The notes under the pieces are model-generated. The model was not told the DNA's origin, made no database searches, and saw only the letters and a list, made by a program, of their open reading frames with translations. 20,905 nucleotides of DNA from Neorhizobium sp. UBA7851 (GTDB lineage Bacteria > Pseudomonadota > Alphaproteobacteria > Rhizobiales > Rhizobiaceae). The translations under genes were made by a program, and so were the position numbers. Numbering within the stretch: the first letter of the stretch is position 1; every line of letters begins with the position of its first letter. Location of the stretch: positions 25,594 through 46,498 of the forward strand of contig DLSX01000209.1 in assembly GCA_002500765.1 (NCBI GenBank), given 5' to 3'. This document shows, in pieces, positions 1-7,291 of the stretch.

Positions 1-258
1 AGTAAGGCCATGCACCGGCTTGCGGACGTGCTGTCCGGCAAGGACAGCGAGGTGATCTTCACCTTCTTTCTCGAACATCTGAGCGACCATCTAGTGGAGC
101 AGGCCCGCAGCGCGGCCTTGCAGGGGCAATTGGCGATCGCAGACAGGCGGGCAAAACTGGTCAGCGAGATCGTCGAGAAGATAACGGTATCGACCGCCTA
201 TAACCTCGATAAAAAGCAGACGCTGCTGTCGATCCTGGAAGCGGCAAAGGCCGCTTAG
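1..258 (+). CDS. holB: DNA polymerase III subunit delta' (3' end only)
   Basis: Partial gene: the frame is open from the first base of the window and ends with TAG at 256-258, so only about the last 85 residues are present. Delta' is part of the clamp-loader complex that places the sliding clamp on DNA. The visible part is the helical C-terminal collar domain, without the Walker-type ATPase core. The ending NLDKKQTLLSILEAAKAA resembles alphaproteobacterial HolB tails, and the position directly upstream of metG and a tatD homologue matches the usual Rhizobiales order. The ATG at 10 is internal, not a start. The assignment rests mostly on this ending and on synteny, because the diagnostic N-terminal domains lie outside the window. 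Confidence 0.8.
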   Translation, partial: SKAMHRLADVLSGKDSEVIFTFFLEHLSDHLVEQARSAALQGQLAIADRRAKLVSEIVEKITVSTAYNLDKKQTLLSILEAAKAA

Positions 259-305
259 CGATCGGCCGTCAAAAGCCATGCATCAGGAAGTTTGGGTTTC
301 GCATC

Positions 306-320
306 AGCGCAACATGCGCT
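306..320. other. Short perfect hairpin between holB and metG
   Basis: AGCGCA and TGCGCT form a perfect 6-bp stem around a 3-base loop, in the 117-bp gap between holB and metG. There is no T-run after it, so a classical terminator is unlikely. It may be a weak pause or processing site, or chance. Confidence 0.25.
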
Positions 321-375
321 AAGAGCGGCATGAACCGCGCCGCAGTGCCGCGAAAACCAAGTTTCCGAGTGTTCC

Positions 376-1932
376 ATGTCCGACAAGACGCCTTTCTACA
401 TCACCACCGCGATTTCCTATCCGAACGGCAAGCCGCATATCGGCCATGCCTACGAGCTGATCGCGACCGATGCCATGGCGCGCTTCCAGCGCCTTGACGG
501 TAAGGACGTATTCTTCCTGACCGGCACGGACGAACACGGCCAGAAGATGCAGCAGACGGCGCGCAACGAGGGCATCACGCCCGACGCGCTGGCCGAGCGC
601 AATTCCAGTGAATTCCTCGCCATGGGCAAGCTGCTCAACGCGTCGAACGACGACTTCATCCGCACCACCGAACAGCGCCACCACGAGGCGAGCCAGGCGA
701 TCTGGAACCGCATGGCGGATGCCGGCGATATCTACAAGGATACCTATGCCGGCTGGTATTCCGTGCGCGACGAGGCGTTCTATGCCGAGGACGAAACCGA
801 AGTCCGCGACGGCGTGCGTTATGGCGGGCAGGGGACGCCGGTCGAGTGGGTCGAGGAATCGAGCTACTTCTTCAAGCTTTCCGCCTATCAGGACCGGTTG
901 CTGAAGCTCTATGAAGAGAACCCGGATTTCATCGGCCCGGCCGAGCGCCGCAACGAGGTGATCTCCTTCGTCAAGTCCGGCCTGAAGGACCTGTCCGTTT
1001 CGCGCACGACCTTCGACTGGGGTATCAAGGTTCCGAACGATCCGGCGCATGTCATGTATGTCTGGGTCGACGCGCTGACCAACTACCTGACCGCAACCGG
1101 ATACCTTACCGATCCGCAGGGGCCGCGGGCGAAATACTGGCCGGCCGACGTGCATATCATCGGCAAGGACATCATCCGTTTCCACGCCGTCTACTGGCCG
1201 GCCTTCCTGATGTCGGCAAACCTGCCGCTTCCCAAGCGCGTTTATGCGCACGGTTTCGTCCTGGCCAAAGGCGGCGAGAAAATGTCGAAGTCGCTCGGCA
1301 ACGTGCTCGATCCGTTCGAACTGATCGAGCATTTCGGCCTGGATGCGATCCGTTATTACCTGATGCGCGAAATCTCCTTCGGCCAGGACGGCCACTGCAG
1401 CGAAGAAGCGATCGGCATCCGTATCAATGCCGATCTCGCCAACGGTATCGGCAATCTCGCCAGCCGTTCGTTGTCGATGATCGTCAAGAATTGCGATGGC
1501 CAGGTTCCGACGCCGGGTGCGCTCAACGATGCCGACCGTGCGATGCTGGCCTCGTCCGATGCGATGATCGCCATCTGCCGCGAGGAGATGGGCAAGCAGA
1601 TGATCCACAAGGCGCTGGCGGCGATCATTGCCGTCGTTTCCGAAACGGATCGTTATTTCGCCGGCGAACAGCCCTGGGCGCTGAAGAAGACCGATCCGGA
1701 ACGGATGGGCACGGTTCTCTACGTCACGGCGGAAGTCGTGCGCCAGATCGCCATCCTGCTGCAGCCGTTCATGCCCGCGTCCTCGGCCAAGCTGCTCGAT
1801 CTCGTTGCGGCTTCGGCGGATGCGCGCGATTTCGCAGCTCTCGGCGAGGCAGGCCGCCTGAAGCCGGGCACGGTGCTGGAAGCGCCGACGCCGGTCTTCC
1901 CGCGTTATGTCGCGCCTGAGCCGACTGCTTGA
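376..1932 (+). CDS. metG: Methionyl-tRNA synthetase
   Basis: Charges tRNA-Met with methionine in the cytoplasm; essential for translation. The 518-residue protein has the class I signature PHIGH at residues 20-24 and the KMSKS loop GEKMSKS near 300-306, followed by the helical anticodon-binding domain (about residues 360-500). The connective region carries no CxxC zinc knuckle (GWYSVRDEAFY around residue 125), as in the zinc-free MetRS type common in alphaproteobacteria. The C-terminal tRNA-binding (EMAP-like) domain of the long E. coli form is absent, so the length is normal for the short form. The ATG at 376 gives the expected N-terminus (MSDKTPFYITTAISYPNGKP); its Shine-Dalgarno is weak. 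It follows holB by 117 bp and is followed by a hairpin and a tatD homologue. Confidence 0.97.
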   Translation: MSDKTPFYITTAISYPNGKPHIGHAYELIATDAMARFQRLDGKDVFFLTGTDEHGQKMQQTARNEGITPDALAERNSSEFLAMGKLLNASNDDFIRTTEQRHHEASQAIWNRMADAGDIYKDTYAGWYSVRDEAFYAEDETEVRDGVRYGGQGTPVEWVEESSYFFKLSAYQDRLLKLYEENPDFIGPAERRNEVISFVKSGLKDLSVSRTTFDWGIKVPNDPAHVMYVWVDALTNYLTATGYLTDPQGPRAKYWPADVHIIGKDIIRFHAVYWPAFLMSANLPLPKRVYAHGFVLAKGGEKMSKSLGNVLDPFELIEHFGLDAIRYYLMREISFGQDGHCSEEAIGIRINADLANGIGNLASRSLSMIVKNCDGQVPTPGALNDADRAMLASSDAMIAICREEMGKQMIHKALAAIIAVVSETDRYFAGEQPWALKKTDPERMGTVLYVTAEVVRQIAILLQPFMPASSAKLLDLVAASADARDFAALGEAGRLKPGTVLEAPTPVFPRYVAPEPTA

Positions 1933-1942
1933 AACAGACGAG

Positions 1943-1970
1943 AACGGCCCGGTCTATCTTCCGGGCCGTT
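1943..1970 (+). terminator. Strong hairpin after metG
   Basis: AACGGCCCGG (1943-1952) and CCGGGCCGTT (1961-1970) are perfectly complementary: a 10-bp stem with an 8-base loop, 11 bases after the metG stop. The following sequence (GCACATTATT) is only moderately T-rich, so it may act as a partial terminator or mRNA stabiliser between metG and the tatD homologue rather than as a full stop. Confidence 0.6.
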
Positions 1971-2006
1971 GCACATTATTGAAGTCAAGGTTTGAACAAC
2001 GTGTCC

Positions 2007-2789
2007 ATGCTGATCGATACCCATTGCCATCTGGATTTTGCCGAGTTCGACGAGGAGCGCGACCAGCTCATCGAGCGAGCGCATCAGGCTGGCGTGAAGC
2101 AGATGGTGACGATTTCGACGCGGGTGCGGAAACTCGATACGCTGCTGGCGATCGCTGAGAAATATCCGTCGGTTTTCTGCTCGGTCGGCACGCATCCCAA
2201 CAATGCCGGCGAAGAACTGGATATTGAGGCCGAAGACCTGATCCGGCTTGCCAATTCGCATGAGAAGATCGTCGCGATCGGTGAGGCCGGCCTCGACTAT
2301 TTTTACGATACGCAGACGCCGGCCGACCAGAAAACCGGCCTGATCCGGCATATCGAGGCCGCGCGCGTTACCAAGCTTCCGCTGGTCATCCATAGCCGCA
2401 GCGCCGATGAGAACATGATCGAGATCCTGAAGGCGGAAAGCGGGAAGGGGGCCTTCCCTTTCATTCTGCATTGCTTTTCGGCCGGACCCGACCTCGCCCG
2501 CACGGGTGTCGAGCTTGGCGGTTATGTCTCATTTTCCGGCATTCTGACATTCCCGAAATCGCAGGATATCCGCGATATCGCAAAAACCGTGCCGCTGGAC
2601 CGTCTGCTGGTCGAAACCGACGCGCCGTTCCTGGCGCCCAAACGCTGGCGCGGCAAGCGCAACGAACCGTCTTACGTCGTCAACACGGCCGAGGTTCTGG
2701 CCGAGGTTCATGGTGTCAGCTACGACGAGATCGCTGCGATCACGACGGAAAACGCGTTGCGCTGCTTCTCCAAGATGCCGAGGCTTTGA
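2007..2789 (+). CDS. TatD-family metal-dependent DNase/hydrolase
   Basis: A TIM-barrel amidohydrolase-superfamily enzyme of the TatD/YcfH group, about 260 residues, the usual length. Members are metal-dependent deoxyribonucleases or phosphodiesterases; the substrate in the cell is not settled. The metal-binding signatures are all visible: DTHCHLDF at the N-terminus, GEAGLDY near residue 90, LVIHSR near 125, HCFS near 150 and VETDAPFLAP near 200. ATG 2007 gives the standard family start MLIDTHCHLDF. GTG 2001, two codons upstream, is better placed relative to the AAGG at 1987-1990 (10 bases away), so the true start could be 2001; a TTG at 1992 is also in frame. The next gene begins 3 bases after the stop, which suggests translational coupling. 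Confidence 0.93.
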   Translation: MLIDTHCHLDFAEFDEERDQLIERAHQAGVKQMVTISTRVRKLDTLLAIAEKYPSVFCSVGTHPNNAGEELDIEAEDLIRLANSHEKIVAIGEAGLDYFYDTQTPADQKTGLIRHIEAARVTKLPLVIHSRSADENMIEILKAESGKGAFPFILHCFSAGPDLARTGVELGGYVSFSGILTFPKSQDIRDIAKTVPLDRLLVETDAPFLAPKRWRGKRNEPSYVVNTAEVLAEVHGVSYDEIAAITTENALRCFSKMPRL

Positions 2790-2792
2790 GGC

Positions 2793-3635
2793 GTGCCGGA
2801 GGTCGCAACCGGATACCGCAGGCGTTTCACCATCCTCGGCTGCTCGTCATCTCCGGGCGTGCCGCGGCTGAACGGCGACTGGGGCGCTTGCAATCCCGAC
2901 AATCCGAAGAACCGGCGGACACGCGCTGCGTTTCTGATCGAGCAGATCGCTCCTGATGGGGGCCGCACGGTGGTTGCCGTCGATACGGGCCCGGACTTCC
3001 GCGAGCAGATGATCGCGGCCAAGGTGCCGCGGATCGACGCTGTGCTTTACACCCATGCCCATGCCGATCATCTTCATGGCATAGACGACCTGCGTGGTTA
3101 TGTTCTGCTGCAGAAAAAACGGATCCCGATCTACGCCGATCCCCTGACGATGGAGCGCATCCGCCAGGGTTTCGGTTACTGCCTGGAGACGCCGCCCGGC
3201 GGAAATTACCCGCCGATCGTGACACCGATGCTGATCGACAACCTCGACGATGAAATCGTCGTCGATGGCGCCGGCGGGCCAATCCGTTTCCAGGCCCATA
3301 TGCAGGCCCATGGCGAGGCTCATTCGCTCGGCTTCAGGATCGGCGATGTCGCTTATTGCACGGATGTCAGCGATTTCCCGGCAGCAAGCATCGAACGGCT
3401 TTCCGGGCTCGACATGCTGATCATCGACGCGCTTCAATACACGCGCCACCCGAGCCATCTGTCGCTGGAACAGGCATTGGGCTGGATTTCAGCTCTTGGA
3501 GCAAAGCGCGCCATTCTCACGCATATGCATACACCGCTGGACTATCAGACCGTGATGAATGAGACACCGGATCATGTGATGCCGGCATATGACGGATTGA
3601 GTTTCGAAATAGATTTGTCGGATGACGAGTTCTAA
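2793..3635 (+). CDS. MBL-fold metallo-hydrolase (PhnP-like)
   Basis: A 280-residue metallo-beta-lactamase-fold hydrolase. The metal motif HxHxDH is intact (THAHADH, residues 87-93). The N-terminal GCSSSPGVPR and WGACNPDNPKNRR segments are typical of the PhnP / cyclic-phosphodiesterase-like branch that accompanies tatD in Rhizobiales. Further expected ligands are the Asp in CTDVSDF (near 190) and the His in LTHMHTP (near 245). The start is GTG 2793, three bases after the tatD-like stop, with GAGG in the end of the upstream gene as ribosome site; this is a coupled two-gene unit. The substrate is unknown and nothing nearby suggests phosphonate catabolism. A hairpin follows 10 bases after the stop. 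Confidence 0.9.
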   Translation: MPEVATGYRRRFTILGCSSSPGVPRLNGDWGACNPDNPKNRRTRAAFLIEQIAPDGGRTVVAVDTGPDFREQMIAAKVPRIDAVLYTHAHADHLHGIDDLRGYVLLQKKRIPIYADPLTMERIRQGFGYCLETPPGGNYPPIVTPMLIDNLDDEIVVDGAGGPIRFQAHMQAHGEAHSLGFRIGDVAYCTDVSDFPAASIERLSGLDMLIIDALQYTRHPSHLSLEQALGWISALGAKRAILTHMHTPLDYQTVMNETPDHVMPAYDGLSFEIDLSDDEF

Positions 3636-3644
3636 AGGCGCATT

Positions 3645-3673
3645 AGCAGGCTCTGGCAAGTTATAGGCCTGCT
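3645..3673 (+). terminator. Candidate terminator of the metG-tatD-MBL operon
   Basis: AGCAGGC (3645-3651) pairs perfectly with GCCTGCT (3667-3673) across a 15-base loop, just after the stop at 3635. Only weak T-richness follows (TGATATATCC), so the efficiency is uncertain. Confidence 0.4.
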
Positions 3674-3685
3674 TGATATATCCTT

Positions 3686-3713
3686 GAGTTCCATAATCTA
3701 TCTTATGCGATCT
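3686..3713. other. dif-like Xer recombination site (candidate)
   Basis: CATAA and TTATG arms face each other across a 6-base centre (TCTATC), inside a 28-bp window arranged as 11 + 6 + 11, the architecture of XerC/XerD dif sites (the E. coli dif core is also CATAA-6-TTATG). It lies in intergenic DNA directly downstream of the metG operon and 26 bp before the first base of the IS element. It could be a dif or dif-like integration site at the edge of the accessory block. The outer arm bases do not form a good palindrome, and no second copy was seen in the window. Confidence 0.35.
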
Positions 3714-3739
3714 TTCTGTGTGTAGCGGCTATTTAGTAA

Positions 3740-3770
3740 TGCGACAGTTGGGCCAGTTAGAGATGCGACA
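3740..3770 (+). repeat. Left terminal inverted repeat of the ISNCY element
   Basis: Contains two TGCGACA heptamers (3740-3746 and 3764-3770) with CCAGTTAGAGA between them. The reverse complement of 6206-6237 matches it apart from a variable 5-6 base spacer. Confidence 0.75.
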
Positions 3771-3862
3771 GTCTCGCCTCTCGACGCACTGGTCAAAGCC
3801 AACGTTGGGAGCAAGGATGACGATCTTCAGCCTGGTCGAGACCATGAGCGGTCGGAGTCGTC

Positions 3863-5290
3863 ATGTCCTTTTTGATCACCATGTCGCAGAAAGAATTGCA
3901 TCGCCTCGAGCTTATCCAGAAGATCCGTGACGAACGCCTGAGCGTTGTCCAGGCTGCCGAACGGCTCGACCTCAGTCGAAGTCAGGTCCATCGGCTGTTG
4001 CAAGCCTATGACCGGGATGGTCCGGCCGGGCTCGTTTCCAGGAAGCGATCTCGTCCGAGCAACCGGCGCCACAGCGAGGAGTTTCGCAATGCGGCGCTGG
4101 ATCTGATCCGCGAACGCTATCTAGATTTCGGTCCGACGCTGGCGCGTGAGAAGTTGATAGAGCTGCACCGGATTTCTGTCGCCAAGGAGACGCTGCGGCA
4201 ATGGATGACCGAGGCTGGCATCTGGATCTCGCGTCGGGAACGCAAGAAGCGGGTTTTCCAGCCACGCGGCCGACGTGATTGCTTTGGCGAACTAGTGCAG
4301 ATCGATGGCTCGCATCACTGGTGGTTCGAGAACCGTGGGCCCAAATGCGCCCTGCTCGTCTATATCGATGACGCGACCGGCAAGCTGCTGCATCTACGGT
4401 TTGCCGGATCGGAGAACACATTCGACTATCTGCACGCGACCAAGGCCTATCTGCAGCAATGGGGCAAACCGCTGGCCTTCTACAGTGACAAGCATGGTGT
4501 TTTCCGCTCCACGCATGCTTCGGAGAAGGACCGCACGAGCGGCCTGACGCAGTTCGGCCGGGCGCTTTATGAGCTGAACATCGACATCATCTGCGCCAAC
4601 ACCCCGCAGGCCAAGGGCCGGGTGGAACGTGCCAACCAGACATTGCAGGATCGGTTGGTCAAGGAGATGCGGCTTCGCGGTATTGACACTATCGAGGAAG
4701 CCAACGCCTATGCACCTGAGTTCATTGCGGATTTCAACACGCGTTTCGGCAAACAGCCGCGCAATCCGAAGGACATGCACCGGCCGTTGGCCGATCACGA
4801 GAACCTTGATGGCGCCATGTGCCGTAAGGAAGTTCGCACGCTGTCGCAGGCTTTGACGCTGCGCTACGACAAGGTGCTGTTCATTCTCGATCCAACAGAA
4901 CAGGCCAAGGCGCTGGCGGGAAAGAAGATCGTCGTCTGCGACTATCCGGATGGTCGCCTCGAGATCATGCACGAGAGCTTCACCCTACCCTACAGAACCT
5001 TTGATAAGTTGAGATCGATACACAGACCCGAAGTCGTCGAGAACAAGCGTTTGGACGATATGCTTTCGATAGTCGCGGAGCTACAGGCCGGACGTGATCT
5101 GCAGCGCAGCAAAAGCGGCCCTCGTCGCACGGGTCAGACAAATCATATGTTTGGGATACCGGATGGCAGCACGGCGAACGGGTATCAGAAGCGGGGGCGC
5201 AAGCCAGGTCCGAGGACGGATTTCATGAATGATCCAGCGGTGATTGCGAAGCGCGAGAAAGCATTATCGAAGCGGCCGGCGGCGGAATAA
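3863..5290 (+). CDS. ISNCY-family transposase (DDE)
   Basis: A 475-residue DDE transposase of the ISNCY / IS1202 type, responsible for moving the surrounding element. The N-terminus (residues 8-60) is a helix-turn-helix region (ERLDLSRSQVHRLLQAY). The integrase-like core carries the catalytic triad in the expected contexts: D148 in LVQIDGS, D209 in FYSDKHGVF and E255 in AKGRVERANQT. The length is normal for the family and the frame is intact. ATG 3863 is preceded by GGAG at a 5-base spacing; the internal ATG 3881 (MSQKELHRLEL) would match the usual family N-terminus but has no visible ribosome site. It converges on the passenger gene, the two stops being 6 bp apart. Confidence 0.93.
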   Translation: MSFLITMSQKELHRLELIQKIRDERLSVVQAAERLDLSRSQVHRLLQAYDRDGPAGLVSRKRSRPSNRRHSEEFRNAALDLIRERYLDFGPTLAREKLIELHRISVAKETLRQWMTEAGIWISRRERKKRVFQPRGRRDCFGELVQIDGSHHWWFENRGPKCALLVYIDDATGKLLHLRFAGSENTFDYLHATKAYLQQWGKPLAFYSDKHGVFRSTHASEKDRTSGLTQFGRALYELNIDIICANTPQAKGRVERANQTLQDRLVKEMRLRGIDTIEEANAYAPEFIADFNTRFGKQPRNPKDMHRPLADHENLDGAMCRKEVRTLSQALTLRYDKVLFILDPTEQAKALAGKKIVVCDYPDGRLEIMHESFTLPYRTFDKLRSIHRPEVVENKRLDDMLSIVAELQAGRDLQRSKSGPRRTGQTNHMFGIPDGSTANGYQKRGRKPGPRTDFMNDPAVIAKREKALSKRPAAE

Positions 5291-5296
5291 GACGTT

Positions 5297-6034
5297 TCAA
5301 TGCACCCCGATGTCGCTTTGTGTATCCGATTCCAGCTGCAGGCAGGCGGACCAAAGTGGCGTCTTGTGGAAGGCTCCGTCTTGAAGAAGCGTGAGCCCTT
5401 CTCGTGCCTCGTAAAGCAGGCCGAGCCAGCACAGGCGCCGCAGGACACCATATTGGAGATCGGATTTCAGTTCCCAGGCTTCCAGGGTCATTTCGGTGTC
5501 TGACAGGGGCGCGAAGTCTGGATTGAGGATTTTTACAACATCCAATGGCGTGCAACCTTCTCTGGCCTTGATATTGAGAAGGTTGAGGAACATGCGCCAC
5601 CAACGTAACCGAGCTTGGACCTCTTCTTTGCGCTCGGTGGCGTGGACATAGGAATAGAGATAATCCGTGGCGACGAGATCGAAGAAGGCTTGCGGGTTCA
5701 CCAGAAACTCGCGACCTCGTTTGGTTGGCACCAGCACATCCTTCTTCCGGCGAAGAAGCTTCATGTGGCGGGTCATGTCGCGCACGACCCAGAGCGGCGG
5801 CATGTCGCTTTCGTTCAGAACTTTGTTCATGCTGTAGAGATCTACGGCCGTGAAGTCGGGCCAGAGGAAGTTCACAGCGGCCCAATGCACGAATTTGCGG
5901 TTCATGGCGCCGGTCGCGGTCAATCCTATGCCGCCCTCACCGTCGGCATAGGCAACGGACAGCAGCATGCCGCGAAGAAGAGGTGACAGCGCGGCGACAT
6001 CGACGTTACCCTGCAGCTTGATTTTCGGAAGCAT
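5297..6034 (-). CDS. Hypothetical IS passenger protein (245 aa)
   Basis: A 245-residue soluble protein encoded inside the ISNCY element, on the strand opposite the transposase and convergent with it. The family is not securely recognised. The segment TATGAMNRKFVHWAAVNFL followed by MNKVLNESDMPPL and a basic MKLLRRKK stretch loosely recalls C-terminal parts of plasmid-type 'pRiA4b ORF-3' proteins, from memory only. A winged-helix-like fold in the middle is possible (LRRKKDVLVPTKRGREFL). No transmembrane segment or signal peptide is visible. Because it sits between the inverted ends it should move with the element; it could be a passenger or a regulator of transposition. Start ATG 6034; the ribosome site is weak. 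Confidence 0.6.
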   Translation of the reverse strand: MLPKIKLQGNVDVAALSPLLRGMLLSVAYADGEGGIGLTATGAMNRKFVHWAAVNFLWPDFTAVDLYSMNKVLNESDMPPLWVVRDMTRHMKLLRRKKDVLVPTKRGREFLVNPQAFFDLVATDYLYSYVHATERKEEVQARLRWWRMFLNLLNIKAREGCTPLDVVKILNPDFAPLSDTEMTLEAWELKSDLQYGVLRRLCWLGLLYEAREGLTLLQDGAFHKTPLWSACLQLESDTQSDIGVH

Positions 6035-6205
6035 CGTGCGGCTTTGATCCCTACCCGCCCAATGCGGTGTAAACGAGTATCAGCCGACAACGACACAATT
6101 GCCACTGAGAAAGCTAAAGCCGAAAGGTAGCGTCATCACCCGCCCCCGCTCCTCCCTTGCAACCCGGCCCAGCCGGTCGGATCGGGGGCTGATCGTCAGA
6201 GCCAG

Positions 6206-6237
6206 TGTCGCATCTCTAACTGGCTGGCGATGTCGCA
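6206..6237 (-). repeat. Right terminal inverted repeat of the ISNCY element
   Basis: Read on the minus strand it gives TGCGACA, a 6-base spacer, then GCCAGTTAGAGATGCGACA, the counterpart of 3740-3770. The 171 bp between the passenger start (6034) and this repeat hold no other recognisable gene. Confidence 0.75.
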
Positions 6238-6334
6238 GCCCTATCCAGCTTTGACATTCTGTGTAGCCGGGTACATTCTATTTCCAAGTGCGACATGCCA
6301 CTAATTTCAATGGCTTCGTTTTGGAGATTTCCGC

Positions 6335-6544
6335 ATGTCTCGATGCTATACGCAGATCACCCTCGCCGATCGCTGGCGCCTTCATCACCTGGTGGCGGCA
6401 CAGGTTCCGATCAACGAGATGGCGCGCCAACTTGGTCGCCATCGCTCCACCATCTATCGCGAGATAAGACGCAACACGTTTCGCGATCGCGAATTGCCGG
6501 ACGATGACGGCTATTACAGTAGCGTCTCCACAATTCAGCTTTGA
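6335..6544 (+). pseudogene. IS30-family transposase, N-terminal stub
   Basis: Only the first ~61 residues of an IS30-family transposase remain. The HTH_38-type DNA-binding domain is clear (ITLADRWRLHHLVAAQVPIN, then MARQLGRHRSTIYREIRRNT). Homology stops after DDDGYY (about 6517), where such proteins continue for some 250 more residues with the DDE core; here the frame runs into unrelated sequence and stops at 6544. ATG 6335 has a GGAG nine bases upstream. The sequence ATTCTATTTCCAAGTGCGAC at 6275-6294 upstream resembles that upstream of the second IS30 stub (14688-14707; 16 of 20 bases, all differences transitions), so it is probably the element's left end. The stub cannot transpose by itself. 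Confidence 0.8.
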
Positions 6545-6627
6545 CGCCGTGTGAGCCCGGTGGGTTCAAGGATGAAGTGCGATAGAATCTCCCTCGTCCC
6601 AGGATACACAGGCCTGGCGGGCGCGGC

Positions 6628-7152
6628 TCAATTGTCCACCAGACCAGATCCTTTGACAGCCAGCCAACTCGGAAGGAGCATCATCGGTGCCCACAGCATT
6701 GCCGAGCCAACATTGGCGAGCTGGAAGCGGAAATTATCCATCCGCATCACGCCGGCCATGAACGGCACAGTCGATCTTAAAGGGCCAAAGAAACGGCCGA
6801 CGAAGACCGACAGAGCTCCGTATCGCCTGAAGAACGCACGCGACTTGGCGGCCCGTTTCCTGTGTCGCTTGCCCCATGAACTGTAGAGAATACTGCGTCC
6901 CGACTGCCGCCCGATGAAGTAGGACAGGACATCGCCGGCGACAGCTCCCGCCATCGTGTAGAGGAGCATCGGAGCGACTTCAAGCGATCCCGTCGCTATC
7001 AGCGCGCCTGCAGCCAGGAAGAGCGGAGTGGCTGGAATCAAGAGGCCTACGATGAATAGCGACTCCCCGAACGCGACAAGTCCCATGATGATCGGGGCCC
7101 ACTTTTGGTTCTGCTCGATGAACTCGATGACGGGAGCGAGAAGTGAATCCAT
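6628..7152 (-). CDS. DedA/VTT-domain membrane protein
   Basis: A 174-residue inner-membrane protein of the DedA (SNARE-associated / VTT) family. Bacterial members include undecaprenyl-phosphate flippases and proteins needed for membrane homeostasis; the role of this one is unknown. Visible motifs are FGESLFIVGLLIPATPLFLAAG (the E-x10-P re-entrant segment, about residues 28-50), YFIGRQSGRS (about 78-87) and the conserved FGRFFGPLRSTVPFMAG-type segment (about 117-135), with hydrophobic helices between. The start is ATG 7152 (MDSLLAPVIEF), preceded by AAAGGAAA at about 10 bases; longer in-frame starts upstream add a basic non-conserved tail. It stands alone, divergent from the decayed gene at 7292 and with an IS30 stub behind its 3' end. 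Confidence 0.85.
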   Translation of the reverse strand: MDSLLAPVIEFIEQNQKWAPIIMGLVAFGESLFIVGLLIPATPLFLAAGALIATGSLEVAPMLLYTMAGAVAGDVLSYFIGRQSGRSILYSSWGKRHRKRAAKSRAFFRRYGALSVFVGRFFGPLRSTVPFMAGVMRMDNFRFQLANVGSAMLWAPMMLLPSWLAVKGSGLVDN

Positions 7153-7291
7153 GCGTCGGACGTTTCCTTTGTGGCGGAGGCTCTGAATTATCCCTGGCAC
7201 TTAGCACGCCGATCCTTCTTCCTGCATCTCCGGATCGTCCCATAACCATCAATTGATCATGCAAAGCCGCTCCGCAATCATATGACCGGTT

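Larger units (their letters stand above)
3740..6237 (+). mobile_element. ISNCY (IS1202-like) insertion sequence with passenger gene
   Basis: A roughly 2.5-kb element defined by inverted ends. Left 3740-3770 and right 6206-6237 both read TGCGACA, a short variable spacer, then GCCAGTTAGAGATGCGACA going inward; the right copy has one extra base. Between them are a full-length DDE transposase (3863-5290, +) and a convergent 245-aa gene (5297-6034, -) only 6 bp away. Both frames are open, so the element may still be functional. A clear target-site duplication was not found immediately outside the ends, which may mean rearrangement after insertion or slightly misplaced ends. Most IS1202-group elements that I know of are shorter and carry only the transposase, so the passenger is notable. 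Confidence 0.75.

Noticed and set aside
319..1608. Long open frame (429 codons) on the minus strand opposite metG
   Set aside because: It is fully antisense to an unmistakable metG, has an Arg/His/Asp-rich composition typical of mirrored GC-rich coding DNA, and matches no known family.
3712..3739. Target-site duplication for the ISNCY element
   Set aside because: Bases just left of 3740 were compared with those right of 6237; only a loose resemblance (GGCTATTTAG / CCCTATCCAG) is seen, not a true direct repeat.
5223..5885. 220-codon minus-strand frame overlapping the passenger gene
   Set aside because: Arg/Ser/Pro-rich shadow in another frame of the 5297-6034 gene; no recognisable motif.
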